From JADGGV01 sp035715725 (lineage in GTDB: Bacteria > Gemmatimonadota > Gemmatimonadetes > Longimicrobiales > RSA9), in contig DASTKT010000017.1 in assembly GCA_035715725.1 (NCBI GenBank), forward strand, positions 1 through 64,000: a stretch of DNA of 64,000 bases. Direction: 5' to 3'. Every line of letters starts with the position of its first letter. Position 1 is the stretch's first letter. The notes under the pieces were generated by a model, which was not told the origin of the DNA, did not search any database, and was given only the letters and a program-made list of their open reading frames with translations. A program made the position numbers and the translations under genes. Below are positions 49,978 to 58,483 of this stretch, in pieces.

Positions 49978-51195
49978 TCACCGCTCGCCCGTCGCCGCCA
50001 CGGGCTTGAGCGCGGCGGACGAGGGCTTGACGATGCCGACGTCGCCCTTGATGTCGAGCTTCGTGTCCAGCTCGGCGCTGCGCTTCTGGATGTCGGTGAG
50101 GAGTGCGCGCGCGGGCTCGCCGGTCAGCACGTACGGCTGCGAGAGCGTGGTCAGCTTCCCGGCGATCGGGACGAGCTCGACCTGCTTGATCCCCTTCCGG
50201 TCGAGCGTGAAGCGCGCCAGGTAGTTGTCCATCCAGTAGGCGTGGCTGTGGCCGAAGATCAGGTTGCCGAACGAGTAGACGATGACCTTGCCGTTGTAGA
50301 CCTCCACGCCGCGCGGCACGTGCGGGTGGTGCCCGAGGATGATGTCGGCGCCCGCGTCGATCACCGCGTGCGCGAACTCGCGCTGCGCCGGCTCCGTCTC
50401 CTGGTGGTTCTCCGTGCCCCAGTGGAAGGAGACGACGACGTAGTCCACGTCCTTCCGCACCCGCTGGATGTCCTCCTTGATGATGCGCGGATCGAGCGGC
50501 ACCACGCCGGACTTGCCGGTGTTCGCGAACGCGTCGGGTCCGACGTTCACGAACTGCGTGTAGCCGAGGAACGCGATCTTGAGCCCCTTCCGCTCGAGCA
50601 CGAACGGGCGCCGCGCGTCCTCGAGATCGCGGCCGCCGCCGACGTAGCCGACGCCCGCGCGCCACAGGTTCCGCGTCGTCTCCTCCAACCCCTCCTCGCC
50701 GTCGTCGAACGCGTGGTTGTTCGCCACCGAGACGACGTCGATCCCGGCCCAGCGCAGCGCGTCCGCGAGCGTCGGGCTCGCCTTGAACGCGCCGGTCCAG
50801 CGGCCGCCGGTCGCCGCCGGGTTCTCGAAGTTCGCGAACGCGACATCCGCGCTCTGCATCAGCGGCGCCACCTTCTGGAGCGGGTAGCGCTGCTCCTCCT
50901 CGTCGGAGGCGAACTTCAGGTCGTACTCGATGTTGTTGCGGTCCCGCTTGAGCGCCGTGTCCGGGCTCACGCCGGTGGCGCGCAGGTAGGCGACGCTCTC
51001 CGGCGTGTTCAGGAACGGCACCTTCGGCCACTCTCCCTTCTTCAGGGAATCGCGGTCGAAGAACGCGGGGGCCGGCTTCAGCGTGCGCGACCAGTTGATG
51101 TCGCCCCCGGCGAGCAGCGTGATCTCCTGCGCGCCCAGCCCCGCGGCCGGGACGCTCGTGAAGGCCAGCACGGCAAGCAGCATCAACCGCTTCAT
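49978..51195 (-). CDS. CapA-family (PgsA-like) metallophosphatase-fold protein
   Basis: A 405-residue exported protein (signal MKRLMLLAVLAFTSVPAAGLGAQ) of the CapA family. This is a metallophosphoesterase-fold group named for poly-gamma-glutamate capsule synthesis but also found in many other loci. The conserved EITLLAGGDINWSR opens the domain. ADVAFANFENPAAT, VVSVANNHAFDDGEEGLEET, YVVVSFHWGTENHQ and DIILGHHPHVPRGVEVYNGKVIVYSFGN are the family motifs. It follows SusD on the same strand by 103 nt. A role in trimming or binding the imported peptide is inferred only from position. Confidence 0.88.
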   Translation of the reverse strand: MKRLMLLAVLAFTSVPAAGLGAQEITLLAGGDINWSRTLKPAPAFFDRDSLKKGEWPKVPFLNTPESVAYLRATGVSPDTALKRDRNNIEYDLKFASDEEEQRYPLQKVAPLMQSADVAFANFENPAATGGRWTGAFKASPTLADALRWAGIDVVSVANNHAFDDGEEGLEETTRNLWRAGVGYVGGGRDLEDARRPFVLERKGLKIAFLGYTQFVNVGPDAFANTGKSGVVPLDPRIIKEDIQRVRKDVDYVVVSFHWGTENHQETEPAQREFAHAVIDAGADIILGHHPHVPRGVEVYNGKVIVYSFGNLIFGHSHAYWMDNYLARFTLDRKGIKQVELVPIAGKLTTLSQPYVLTGEPARALLTDIQKRSAELDTKLDIKGDVGIVKPSSAALKPVAATGER

Positions 51196-51298
51196 TGGAG
51201 TGCTCCGAGCCAGAGTTCGGGGGAGGCGGCGGGCGCCGCGCGCGCCCGCCGCATCGAGGTGCTCTCCGTCGGGGTGGACGAGCTCTCGCATCGCCGCC

Positions 51299-52522
51299 TC
51301 AGGAGCGAGCGTTCGGGTTCGTCGCCAGCTCGTCCTGGCTGAGCGGGATGCAGCGGTCGCGGCCGGTCAGGAACGGGTCGTTGAAGCGCGACAGGTCCCA
51401 GAGGCGGCGGTCCTCCATCCACAGGACGATCTCGCGCTCGTGCCGCAGCGCCGCCATGGCGCTCGCCGCGTCCGCCGCGGTCACGGCGGCCAGCTTGTAG
51501 CTCGCGCGCTCGGCGTTCAGCTTCGCCATTCCGCCGGCCACGTCGCCGGCGCGGATCGCCGCCTCCGCCTCGATGAGCCGCATCTCGTCGTAGCGGGCCA
51601 GGTCGATGTCCGTGTCCATGGTCGGGTACTTCCCCTGGAGGTAGAACGGCGTCTTGCCGTCCACGCCCTTCTTCTTCGCGTCCGTCCACGGCGTGCGCGG
51701 GTCGTTGGCCGTGACCGCGAACGTGCCGTAGACCGAGAAGTAGGCGCGCAGCACCGACTCGTGGGAGACCCAGTTGTTCTCGCGGTCCGAGTTCAGCGAG
51801 TACTTCGCCTGCCACGCGTAGCCGTCGGGCACCTTCTGCGCGTCCGCGGCGGCGCCGGCGTAGTCGCCCATGTCGAGCCTGGCCTGCGCGCGCCCGGCGT
51901 ACGCCGCGTTCGTCAGGATCGGGACCGTCGGGCCGGTCTGCTTCGCGGCCAGCGTGAGCGCGTTCGTGAACTGCTCGATCGCGCGCTGGAAGTGGACCTT
52001 GCGGTCGCCGGGGGCGCCGCCGTCGATCACCGACTGGCAGACGTTCTCGCCCAGCACCCGGTTCGCGTAGCCGGCCCACACGTACGCCGCCGTCGCCAGC
52101 GTGTCCGACTCGAACTTGTCGCCGAGCACGGTCTTCATGCGCTCGATCCCGTTCTCGGCCGTCCAGCGCGCGCGGTGCATCCCGGCCCACAGACCGTTCA
52201 CGTGCTCCGGCCGGATCTTGCCGTCCTGCATGAAGAACTCGGCCTCGAACGCGCCGGTGTGCGTGATGTCGCCGCTGGCGATGCCCATGAAGTACGCCAG
52301 GTCGTCGAGCACCGCGGAGAGGTCCGCGCCCATCCCGATGACGAGCGGCCGCGTCGCCTCCGGCGAGTTCAGCGCGGCGTCCTCGATCGGGCCCGGGTTC
52401 GAGACCTTCAGATCGCACGCGCCGAGCAGGAGCGCAATGGCGAGGAGCGTGGCGGGGCGCCGACCGCGACCGGCGAGCCCGCGGGCGCCGGCGTCGCCGG
52501 CGCGCAGCTTGAGAGGCGTCAT
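51299..52522 (-). CDS. SusD/RagB-type outer-membrane lipoprotein
   Basis: A 407-residue SusD-like lipoprotein (lipobox in LLAIALLLGAC). It is the surface lid of a SusCD importer that captures a ligand. The family features are helical TPR-like repeats. The N-terminal landmark is KVSNPGPIEDAALNSPEA, the middle has AYVWAGYANRVLGENVC, and the C terminus has MRLIEAEAAIRAGD and RHEREIVLWMEDRRLWDLSRF. It is about 100 residues shorter than Bacteroidota SusD. It starts 14 nt after the SusC stop, so they are one operon. Confidence 0.9.
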   Translation of the reverse strand: MTPLKLRAGDAGARGLAGRGRRPATLLAIALLLGACDLKVSNPGPIEDAALNSPEATRPLVIGMGADLSAVLDDLAYFMGIASGDITHTGAFEAEFFMQDGKIRPEHVNGLWAGMHRARWTAENGIERMKTVLGDKFESDTLATAAYVWAGYANRVLGENVCQSVIDGGAPGDRKVHFQRAIEQFTNALTLAAKQTGPTVPILTNAAYAGRAQARLDMGDYAGAAADAQKVPDGYAWQAKYSLNSDRENNWVSHESVLRAYFSVYGTFAVTANDPRTPWTDAKKKGVDGKTPFYLQGKYPTMDTDIDLARYDEMRLIEAEAAIRAGDVAGGMAKLNAERASYKLAAVTAADAASAMAALRHEREIVLWMEDRRLWDLSRFNDPFLTGRDRCIPLSQDELATNPNARS

Positions 52523-52536
52523 GGTCGATCTCCCCG

Positions 52537-55449
52537 TCAGAAGGTGACGTTCAGCTTGGCCAGGATCGCGCGGCGCGGCGGGAAGTTGTAGTAGTCGACC
52601 CGCCGGAACTGCTCCGTGCCCGTCGAGCCGCCGTCGTTCACCTCCGGGTCGAGCCCCGTGAAGTCCGTGATCTTGATCAGGTTCGTCCCGCTCACCGTCA
52701 GCGTCGCGCTCTCGATCGCGCGCGGGAGGAGCCCCTCCGGCAGCTTGTACGACGCGCTGATGTTGCGGAGCTTGAAGAAGTCGCCCGACTCGATCCACTG
52801 GTCCTCGCCCGTGAACTTCGAGAGGCACTTCGCGCGCTGCGCCGCCGTGAGCTGGGCGAGCCCGCTGGGCGTCGCCGCCTGCGCCTGGATCGCGGTGCAC
52901 GCGGGCCAGAGGTTGCGCAGCGAGTTCAGGTACGCGGTCTCGTTCAGCACGTGGCCGCCCTTGTTCAGCTCGCCGAGCGCGCTCAGCGTCACGTTGTTCA
53001 GGAGCTGGATGTCCGTGTGCACCCCGAGGATCATCGTCGGGAGCGTGTTGCCGAGGTACTGCCCGTCCTCGAAGACCGGATCGGCCAGCGCGTCGGGGTT
53101 CGTCACCTTCCGGCCGAAGAACGACGGCGGCGCGTACCCCTCGCGCACCTCCGTCTTGTAGCCGAAGGAGATCGGCGCGGCGCCGCCCATGTCGCTGACC
53201 TCGCCGTGGTTCGTGGTCAGGTTCGCGCCGACCGCCCAGCCCAGCCGGGTCCCCGGCAGCACCGTCAGGTTCGTCGTCAGCTCCAGCCCATGGCTCTTCA
53301 GCTCGCCGACGTTGCGGACCTGCGAGACGTTGAAGCCCTGCGACGGGATCGGCTGGACCTGGAAGAGCGCGTTCTGGGTCGTGGCGTCGTAGTACGTCGC
53401 CTCGATGCTCAGGCGGGAGGCGAGCAGCGCGGCGTCGAAGCCCAGCTCGATCTCGCGGGTGCGCTCCGGCCCCAGCTCCGGGTTGCCGAGGTTGCGCGTC
53501 GTCACCCCGGGCTGGCCCTTCAGCCCGGCGATCGGGTCCCACGTCCGCACGGCGTCGAACGCACCCGGCGCCTTCCCCGCCTCGCCCACCGCCGCGCGCA
53601 GCCGCAGGCTCGGGATCAGCTCCTGCGGCCAGAACGCCTCGTCCGAGATCACGTACGACGCGCTCACCTTCGGGTACGTCTGCAGCCCGTAGTCCTTGCC
53701 GAACGCGCTGTTGCCGTCCACGCGCACGCCGCCGATCAGGAACAGCCGGTCCGCGATGCCGAGCTTCTCCTGCAGGAAGACGCCCGCGTTGTCCTTGCGG
53801 CTCTTGTCCTCCGAGCTCGTCGTGCGCGCGGCGGAGCTGATCGTGAAGTTCCCGGGGCCGGAGAAGTCCAGCCCGCTGGCGTCGACCTCGTGCCGCCGCT
53901 CGCTGATGTACTGGCCGCCCCATGTGAGCGACGAGCGCAGCGACGACGTGAGCGCGGTCTCCCACGTCCCCGTGTATTCCGCCGTCAGCGTCCGGTCCTG
54001 CCAGCGCTGCACGCCGATGCTCCCCGGCGTGTAGAGGTAGTAGCCGAACGGCAGGACGCCGCTGTTCGTGGCGTCCATCGTGTTCAGGCCGAAGCGCAGG
54101 TTGTTGCGCAGGTGGCTCGACCAGACGTGCTCGAGGTTGAGCCCCGAGATGAAGTTGTCCGTCTCGCCGAGCAGCTCCTGCTGCAGCACCCAGCTATGGT
54201 CGCGCTGCCCCGGCCAGTAGCCCTTGTCCTGCCGCATCGCGTTCAGGATGTAGCCGTGCCGGTTGTTCGAGTCGGCCACGTACCGCGTCTGCCGGTTCGT
54301 GTACGAGTTGTTCAGCGACAGGTGCAGCGTCGGACTCAGCGTGACGTCGAAGTTGCCCGTCACGCCGTAGTGCTTCGACCACTGCGTGTCCACGATCCCC
54401 TTGTCGCTCGAGCCCGACCCGGAGATGTAGTAGCGCAGGTTCTCGTTGCCGCCGCGCACCGAGCCCTCGAAGCGCTGCACCGGGCCGGTCCGCTTGATCG
54501 GGTTCAGGTCGAGGCAGCTCGGATCCTCGCAGATCGTCTTGCTCAACGTGGGCCAGAAGTTCGCGCCGCCCGTCACCGCGAACGCCCACTGCGGCTTCCC
54601 GCTCGCGCCCTTCTTCGTGAAGATCTGGATCACGCCGCCCGACGCCTCGGTGCCGTAGAGCGTCGTCGCGGCCGCGCCCTTGATCACCTCGACGCGCTCG
54701 ATGTCGCCCAGGTTCAGCTCGTCGAGCGCCATCCCGCTCACCCGCGGACCGCGCCCATCCTGCAGGTTCGCCGGCGGGATGCGCGCCGTGGAGAGCCGCA
54801 CCCCGTCCACGTAGATCAGCGGCGCGTTCCCCTGCGAGACGCTGTTCACGCCCCGGAGCTGCAGCGTGCCGCTCGAGCCGACCTGCCCGCTGATCGACAG
54901 GCTCTGCACCCCCGCCGTGCTCCCCCGCAGCAGCGACTCCAGGTTCTCCACCGGCTTCGTGCTCAGCTTCGCGACGTCGATCTGCGCCAGCGAGTTGCCG
55001 ATCTCCTTCCGCCGCGCCGCCGCGCCCACCCCCGTCACCACCACCTGGTCCAGCAGCACCGCGCTCGTGCGCAGCCGGAACGTCACCGTCGCCGCCGCGC
55101 CCTCCTGCACCGTCACGGGCTGCGTCTCCGCCGCGAAGCCGATGATCTCCGCCCGCACCTGGTGCGTCCCCGCCGGCACGTTCGAGATCACGAACTCGCC
55201 GCCGGCGCCCGAGACCGCGCCCAACCCGGTCCCCACCACGTAGATCTGCGCCGAGGCCACCGGCCCTTCCGTCGCCGCGTTCACGACGCGGCCGGTGATG
55301 CTGCCGACCCGCGTCGGCTGCTGCGCGCCGGCCGCCGTGGCGACGAGCAGCGTCAGACCTGCCGTCAGCCCGGCACCTCGCGCCAGGCGTCCGAGTCCCG
55401 CGGCGAGACCCGCCGCGCCGCGCCACTCCTTCGGGTCGGTGCTAGCCAT
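52537..55449 (-). CDS. SusC/RagA-type TonB-dependent transporter
   Basis: A 970-residue outer-membrane transporter. After a signal sequence (about 1-43) there is a CarboxypepD_reg-like N-terminal domain (GSITGRVVNAATEGPVASAQIYV) and a plug domain with a SusC/RagA signature (LLRGSTAGVQSLSISGQVGS). LRGVNSVSQGNAPLIYVDGVRL and GAAATTLYGTEASGGVIQIFTKKG follow in the plug. The beta-barrel runs to the C-terminal strand ending AKLNVTF. AGGAG upstream supports the ATG at 55449. It is followed directly by SusD and is divergent from iclR. Energy comes from TonB, which is not in this window. Confidence 0.95.
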   Translation of the reverse strand: MASTDPKEWRGAAGLAAGLGRLARGAGLTAGLTLLVATAAGAQQPTRVGSITGRVVNAATEGPVASAQIYVVGTGLGAVSGAGGEFVISNVPAGTHQVRAEIIGFAAETQPVTVQEGAAATVTFRLRTSAVLLDQVVVTGVGAAARRKEIGNSLAQIDVAKLSTKPVENLESLLRGSTAGVQSLSISGQVGSSGTLQLRGVNSVSQGNAPLIYVDGVRLSTARIPPANLQDGRGPRVSGMALDELNLGDIERVEVIKGAAATTLYGTEASGGVIQIFTKKGASGKPQWAFAVTGGANFWPTLSKTICEDPSCLDLNPIKRTGPVQRFEGSVRGGNENLRYYISGSGSSDKGIVDTQWSKHYGVTGNFDVTLSPTLHLSLNNSYTNRQTRYVADSNNRHGYILNAMRQDKGYWPGQRDHSWVLQQELLGETDNFISGLNLEHVWSSHLRNNLRFGLNTMDATNSGVLPFGYYLYTPGSIGVQRWQDRTLTAEYTGTWETALTSSLRSSLTWGGQYISERRHEVDASGLDFSGPGNFTISSAARTTSSEDKSRKDNAGVFLQEKLGIADRLFLIGGVRVDGNSAFGKDYGLQTYPKVSASYVISDEAFWPQELIPSLRLRAAVGEAGKAPGAFDAVRTWDPIAGLKGQPGVTTRNLGNPELGPERTREIELGFDAALLASRLSIEATYYDATTQNALFQVQPIPSQGFNVSQVRNVGELKSHGLELTTNLTVLPGTRLGWAVGANLTTNHGEVSDMGGAAPISFGYKTEVREGYAPPSFFGRKVTNPDALADPVFEDGQYLGNTLPTMILGVHTDIQLLNNVTLSALGELNKGGHVLNETAYLNSLRNLWPACTAIQAQAATPSGLAQLTAAQRAKCLSKFTGEDQWIESGDFFKLRNISASYKLPEGLLPRAIESATLTVSGTNLIKITDFTGLDPEVNDGGSTGTEQFRRVDYYNFPPRRAILAKLNVTF

Positions 55450-55955
55450 TGGAGATCGCTCCTGCTGGGGGGACGGATGGACCACATCCGCGGAGCACCG
55501 CGAGGATACGACGTTCCCGCGGGCCACCGCGGAGTCGAACAGCGGACCGAAGAGAGGAAGCCGGCGCCGAGAGCGCTCGGGAAATCGTCAGGGAGACGAG
55601 GAACGGAGGAACCGCGGCACGGCGATGACCTGCGGGCATGGCGCCCCCCCGGACTGATATTTCCACCCGCGCCGGCGACCGGGGCCTCCGCGGGGCTCCG
55701 CCCGTACCTCCGGCCACAGTCGCGCCCGCCGAGGCGGAACCCGCGCGCTCGAGCCGTTCCCATGCCTGCCGGGAGCCGACGTGCGCACCAGGGGGGCTGC
55801 ATCCCCGCCGATGCGTCGAGTTCAAGGACCGAGAAACCCGCAGAGCCGCGAGCGCGGCTCGTCAGCACGAAGAGGAGCGACCGGGATGTCCGGTCGGGGG
55901 CGCCGTCGCGGGTCCCGAAATGGTTGCGCGGCGCCGTCGGGCGGGGTACGTTTTG
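55450..55955. other. susC-iclR intergenic region
   Basis: A long gap between divergent susC and iclR genes with no recognisable gene. It is mixed GC, and the plus-strand frames give no family. The functional sequence I can point to is the operator-like element at 55956-55980, close to iclR. Confidence 0.5.
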
Positions 55956-55980
55956 GTTGCAAATTATGGAACCGGGTCCC
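55956..55980. promoter_or_regulatory. IclR-regulon operator, site A
   Basis: Minus strand GGGACCCGGTTCCATAAT, then TTGCAAC. On the plus strand this contains GTTGC-7 nt-GGAAC, an IclR-like dyad. It lies 23 nt before the iclR ATG, so it probably autoregulates iclR. It matches site B (60127-60151) at 20 of 25 positions. Confidence 0.7.
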
Positions 55981-56002
55981 ACGAATTTAGGCCGGGGGCG
56001 CC

Positions 56003-56740
56003 ATGCTGCGCAAGGCCATGGATGTCCTCGAACTGTTCTCCGCCGCGCGGCACGAGCTCGGCGTCGTCGAGACCGCGCAGATCCTCGGCAAATCGAAGAG
56101 CACGACGTCCCGCTGGCTGGCCGCGATGGAGGAGGCCGGCTTCCTGGAGCGGGACGGCGCGGGCGGGCGCTACCGGCTGAGCATGCGACTGGCGGCGCTG
56201 GGGGAGGTCGCGCGCCAGTCGACGTCGCTGCAGCGGCTCGCGCGCCCGGCGCTGCACCGGCTTAGGGATGCGACGGGGGAGACATCGGACCTGGTGGTCC
56301 TGACGGGGGAGGAGGCGGTGAACGTGGACGTGGTCGAGAGCCCGCGCCCGGTGAAGCAGGTCGGCTGGCTGGGCCGGCGGCTCCCGCTGCACGCGACGGC
56401 GGCCGGGAAGGCGCTCGTCGCCTGGCGCTCGCGCGACGAGGTGCTGCGGCTCCTGCCGAGCCCGCTTCCGCGCTTCACGCCGTCGACGATCACGGACCCC
56501 GAGGCGCTGCTCGGCGAGCTGATGGCGGTCCGGCGCCGCGGCTATTCGACGGCGGTGCAGGAGCTGGAGGAGGACCTGGTCGGGGTGGCCGCGCCGGTGC
56601 GGGACCTGTCGGGGAACGTGGTGGCGGTGCTCACGGTAGGCGCGCCAGTCTCGCGGGTCCCGATCGCGCGGGTGCCGGAGGTGGCGGTGCACGTGATGCG
56701 GGAGGCGGATTCGGTTTCGCGGGGGCTCGGGTACCGGTAG
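56003..56740 (+). CDS. IclR-family transcriptional regulator
   Basis: A 245-residue IclR-type regulator. Residues 1-65 form a winged helix-turn-helix (LGVVETAQILGKSKSTTSRWLAAMEEAGFLERD). The C-terminal effector domain has LHATAAGKALVAW, the IclR signature, and VGVAAPVRDLSGNVVAVLTVGAP. IclR proteins bind small acids or related metabolites and act as repressors or activators. It is transcribed away from susC and towards the amidohydrolase genes, whose last 110 nt overlap its 3' end on the opposite strand. Two matching operators (sites A and B) tie it to the amidohydrolase operon. Confidence 0.92.
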   Translation: MLRKAMDVLELFSAARHELGVVETAQILGKSKSTTSRWLAAMEEAGFLERDGAGGRYRLSMRLAALGEVARQSTSLQRLARPALHRLRDATGETSDLVVLTGEEAVNVDVVESPRPVKQVGWLGRRLPLHATAAGKALVAWRSRDEVLRLLPSPLPRFTPSTITDPEALLGELMAVRRRGYSTAVQELEEDLVGVAAPVRDLSGNVVAVLTVGAPVSRVPIARVPEVAVHVMREADSVSRGLGYR

Positions 56741-58403
56741 GGCGGATCGTCGGCGGGGGATGCGGGATCCCTGCCCCGCGCCGCGCCGGCCCGAACAGCA
56801 CCTGCCCCGGCCGCGCGCCGGTGACCTTCCCGCGGTCCACCACGAGCTGGCCGCTGACGATGACGTACTCGATCCCGACGGGGTCCTGGCGCGGCTGGGT
56901 GTACGTCGCCCGGTCGATGACGGTCTTCGGGTCGAACAGGGTGAGGTCCGCCACCATCCCCTCCCGCACGAGTCCCCGGTCCTGGAGCCCGAGCCGCTGC
57001 GCCGGGAAGGACGTCATCTTCCGGATCGCGCTCTCGAGCGGGAGCGCGCCCTGCTCGCGCACGTAGCGCCCGAGCACGCGCGGGTACGTGCCGAACGCCC
57101 GCGGGTGCGGCGAGCCGTCCCCCGGGAGCGAGAGCGCGCCGTCCGTCCCGATCATGCCGTAGTCGGAGCGCATCAGGCGGACGACGTCGCCTTCGTCGTA
57201 CGAGTGGAAGATCGCGCTGCACCCGCCGTTCCGCTGCAGCTCGAGCACCTCGTCGGCGACGGCGTCCTGCGTCGGCGGCTTGCCGTCGGCCTTCAGCGCG
57301 TCCGCCATCGTCTTCCCCGCCAGCGAGGAGTCCGACCGGCACTTCACGAGCTGGATCTTCGAGGGATCGTCGCCGAAGCGCTCGTCGATGAAGGCGAGCA
57401 TCCCGGCCCGGATCTTCGCCGCCTGCGCCGGGTCCGCGAGCCGCTCCTCCAGCTTGTTGTCCGCCTGCGCCCAGCCGGGGATGATGAGCCCCAGCCCCGT
57501 CGACGACGCCGTGTACGGGTACTGGTCGAACGTGATGTCGACGCCGCGCGAGCGCGCCTCCCGCATCAGCGCGAGCGACTGCACGCTCTGCCCGAACTGC
57601 TTGCGCCCGCCCACCTTGTGGTGGCTGATCTGCACCGGGATCCCCGCCTCCTCGCCGATGCGGATCGTTTCCTTCACCGAGGCCAGCACGCCGCCGCCCT
57701 CGTCGCGCATGTGCGAGATGTAGATCCCGCCGTACTGCGCGGCGACCTTCGCCAGCTCGATGACCTCCTCCGTCCTCGCGTACTGTCCGGGCACGTACGC
57801 CAGCCCCGTGGACAGTCCCAGCGCGCCGTCCCGCATCGCCCGGGCGACGAGGCCCTTCATCCGCTCCAGCTCCTCCGCCGTGGGCGCGCGGTTCGCCGTT
57901 CCCATCACCGCCCGCCGCACGCTCCCGTGCCCCACGAAGAGCGCCAGGTTGAGCGACGGCTTCAGCCGCGCGACCGAGTCCAGGAACGGCCCGAGCGGGA
58001 GCGGCGAGCCGCCGTCGTTGCCGTCCGTCACGGTCGTGATCCCCTGCAGCACGTAGCCGTCCGCCGTCGGGAGCTGGAAGATCCGGCCGACGGCGTGCGA
58101 GTGCGGGTCGATGAACCCCGGCGAGACGACGAGCCCCTTCGCGTCCACGACCCGGCCGGCGGCCGCGTCGCCGAGCTTGCCGATCCGCGCGATCCGGTCC
58201 CCCCGGATCCCCACGTCCGCGACGTACCCGGGGTTGCCGGTGCCGTCGATGATGGTCCCGCCGCGCAGGACGATGTCGTAGCGCTCGGCCGCGGCCGGAG
58301 GCGCCCCGCCGCCCTGCGCCGCGAGCGGCCCGGCCGCCGCGAGCGCCAGCAGCGCCGCGAGCCGCCGCGCGCCTCCCCGTCCCGCCCGCGCCCGCGACCG
58401 CAT
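56631..58403 (-). CDS. secreted D-aminoacylase-like amidohydrolase 1
   Basis: A 590-residue amidohydrolase of the N-acyl-D-amino-acid deacylase/dihydroorotase-like family. A signal peptide (RRLAALLALAAAGPLAAQ) precedes YDIVLRGGTIIDGTGNPGYV and VVSPGFIDPHSHAVG with metal histidines. GIYISHMRDEGG and VQISHHKVGG are further ligand segments, and FGTYPRVLGRYV near the C terminus is typical. ATG at 58403 is preferred because it starts the signal peptide; an in-frame ATG at 58478 is five nt after the upstream gene. The last ~46 residues (GIPHPPPTIRPT...) are Pro/Ala-rich and overlap iclR antisense by 110 nt, unusual for the family. Confidence 0.85.
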   Translation of the reverse strand: MRSRARAGRGGARRLAALLALAAAGPLAAQGGGAPPAAAERYDIVLRGGTIIDGTGNPGYVADVGIRGDRIARIGKLGDAAAGRVVDAKGLVVSPGFIDPHSHAVGRIFQLPTADGYVLQGITTVTDGNDGGSPLPLGPFLDSVARLKPSLNLALFVGHGSVRRAVMGTANRAPTAEELERMKGLVARAMRDGALGLSTGLAYVPGQYARTEEVIELAKVAAQYGGIYISHMRDEGGGVLASVKETIRIGEEAGIPVQISHHKVGGRKQFGQSVQSLALMREARSRGVDITFDQYPYTASSTGLGLIIPGWAQADNKLEERLADPAQAAKIRAGMLAFIDERFGDDPSKIQLVKCRSDSSLAGKTMADALKADGKPPTQDAVADEVLELQRNGGCSAIFHSYDEGDVVRLMRSDYGMIGTDGALSLPGDGSPHPRAFGTYPRVLGRYVREQGALPLESAIRKMTSFPAQRLGLQDRGLVREGMVADLTLFDPKTVIDRATYTQPRQDPVGIEYVIVSGQLVVDRGKVTGARPGQVLFGPARRGAGIPHPPPTIRPTGTRAPAKPNPPPASRAPPPPAPARSGPARLARLP

Positions 58404-58483
58404 CGGACGCGGCAGCGCCGCGAGCCGCCGCGCCGGGATCCGCCGCGCCGGCCCGGCGATCCCCGCGCCCGTCGCCATCCGGC

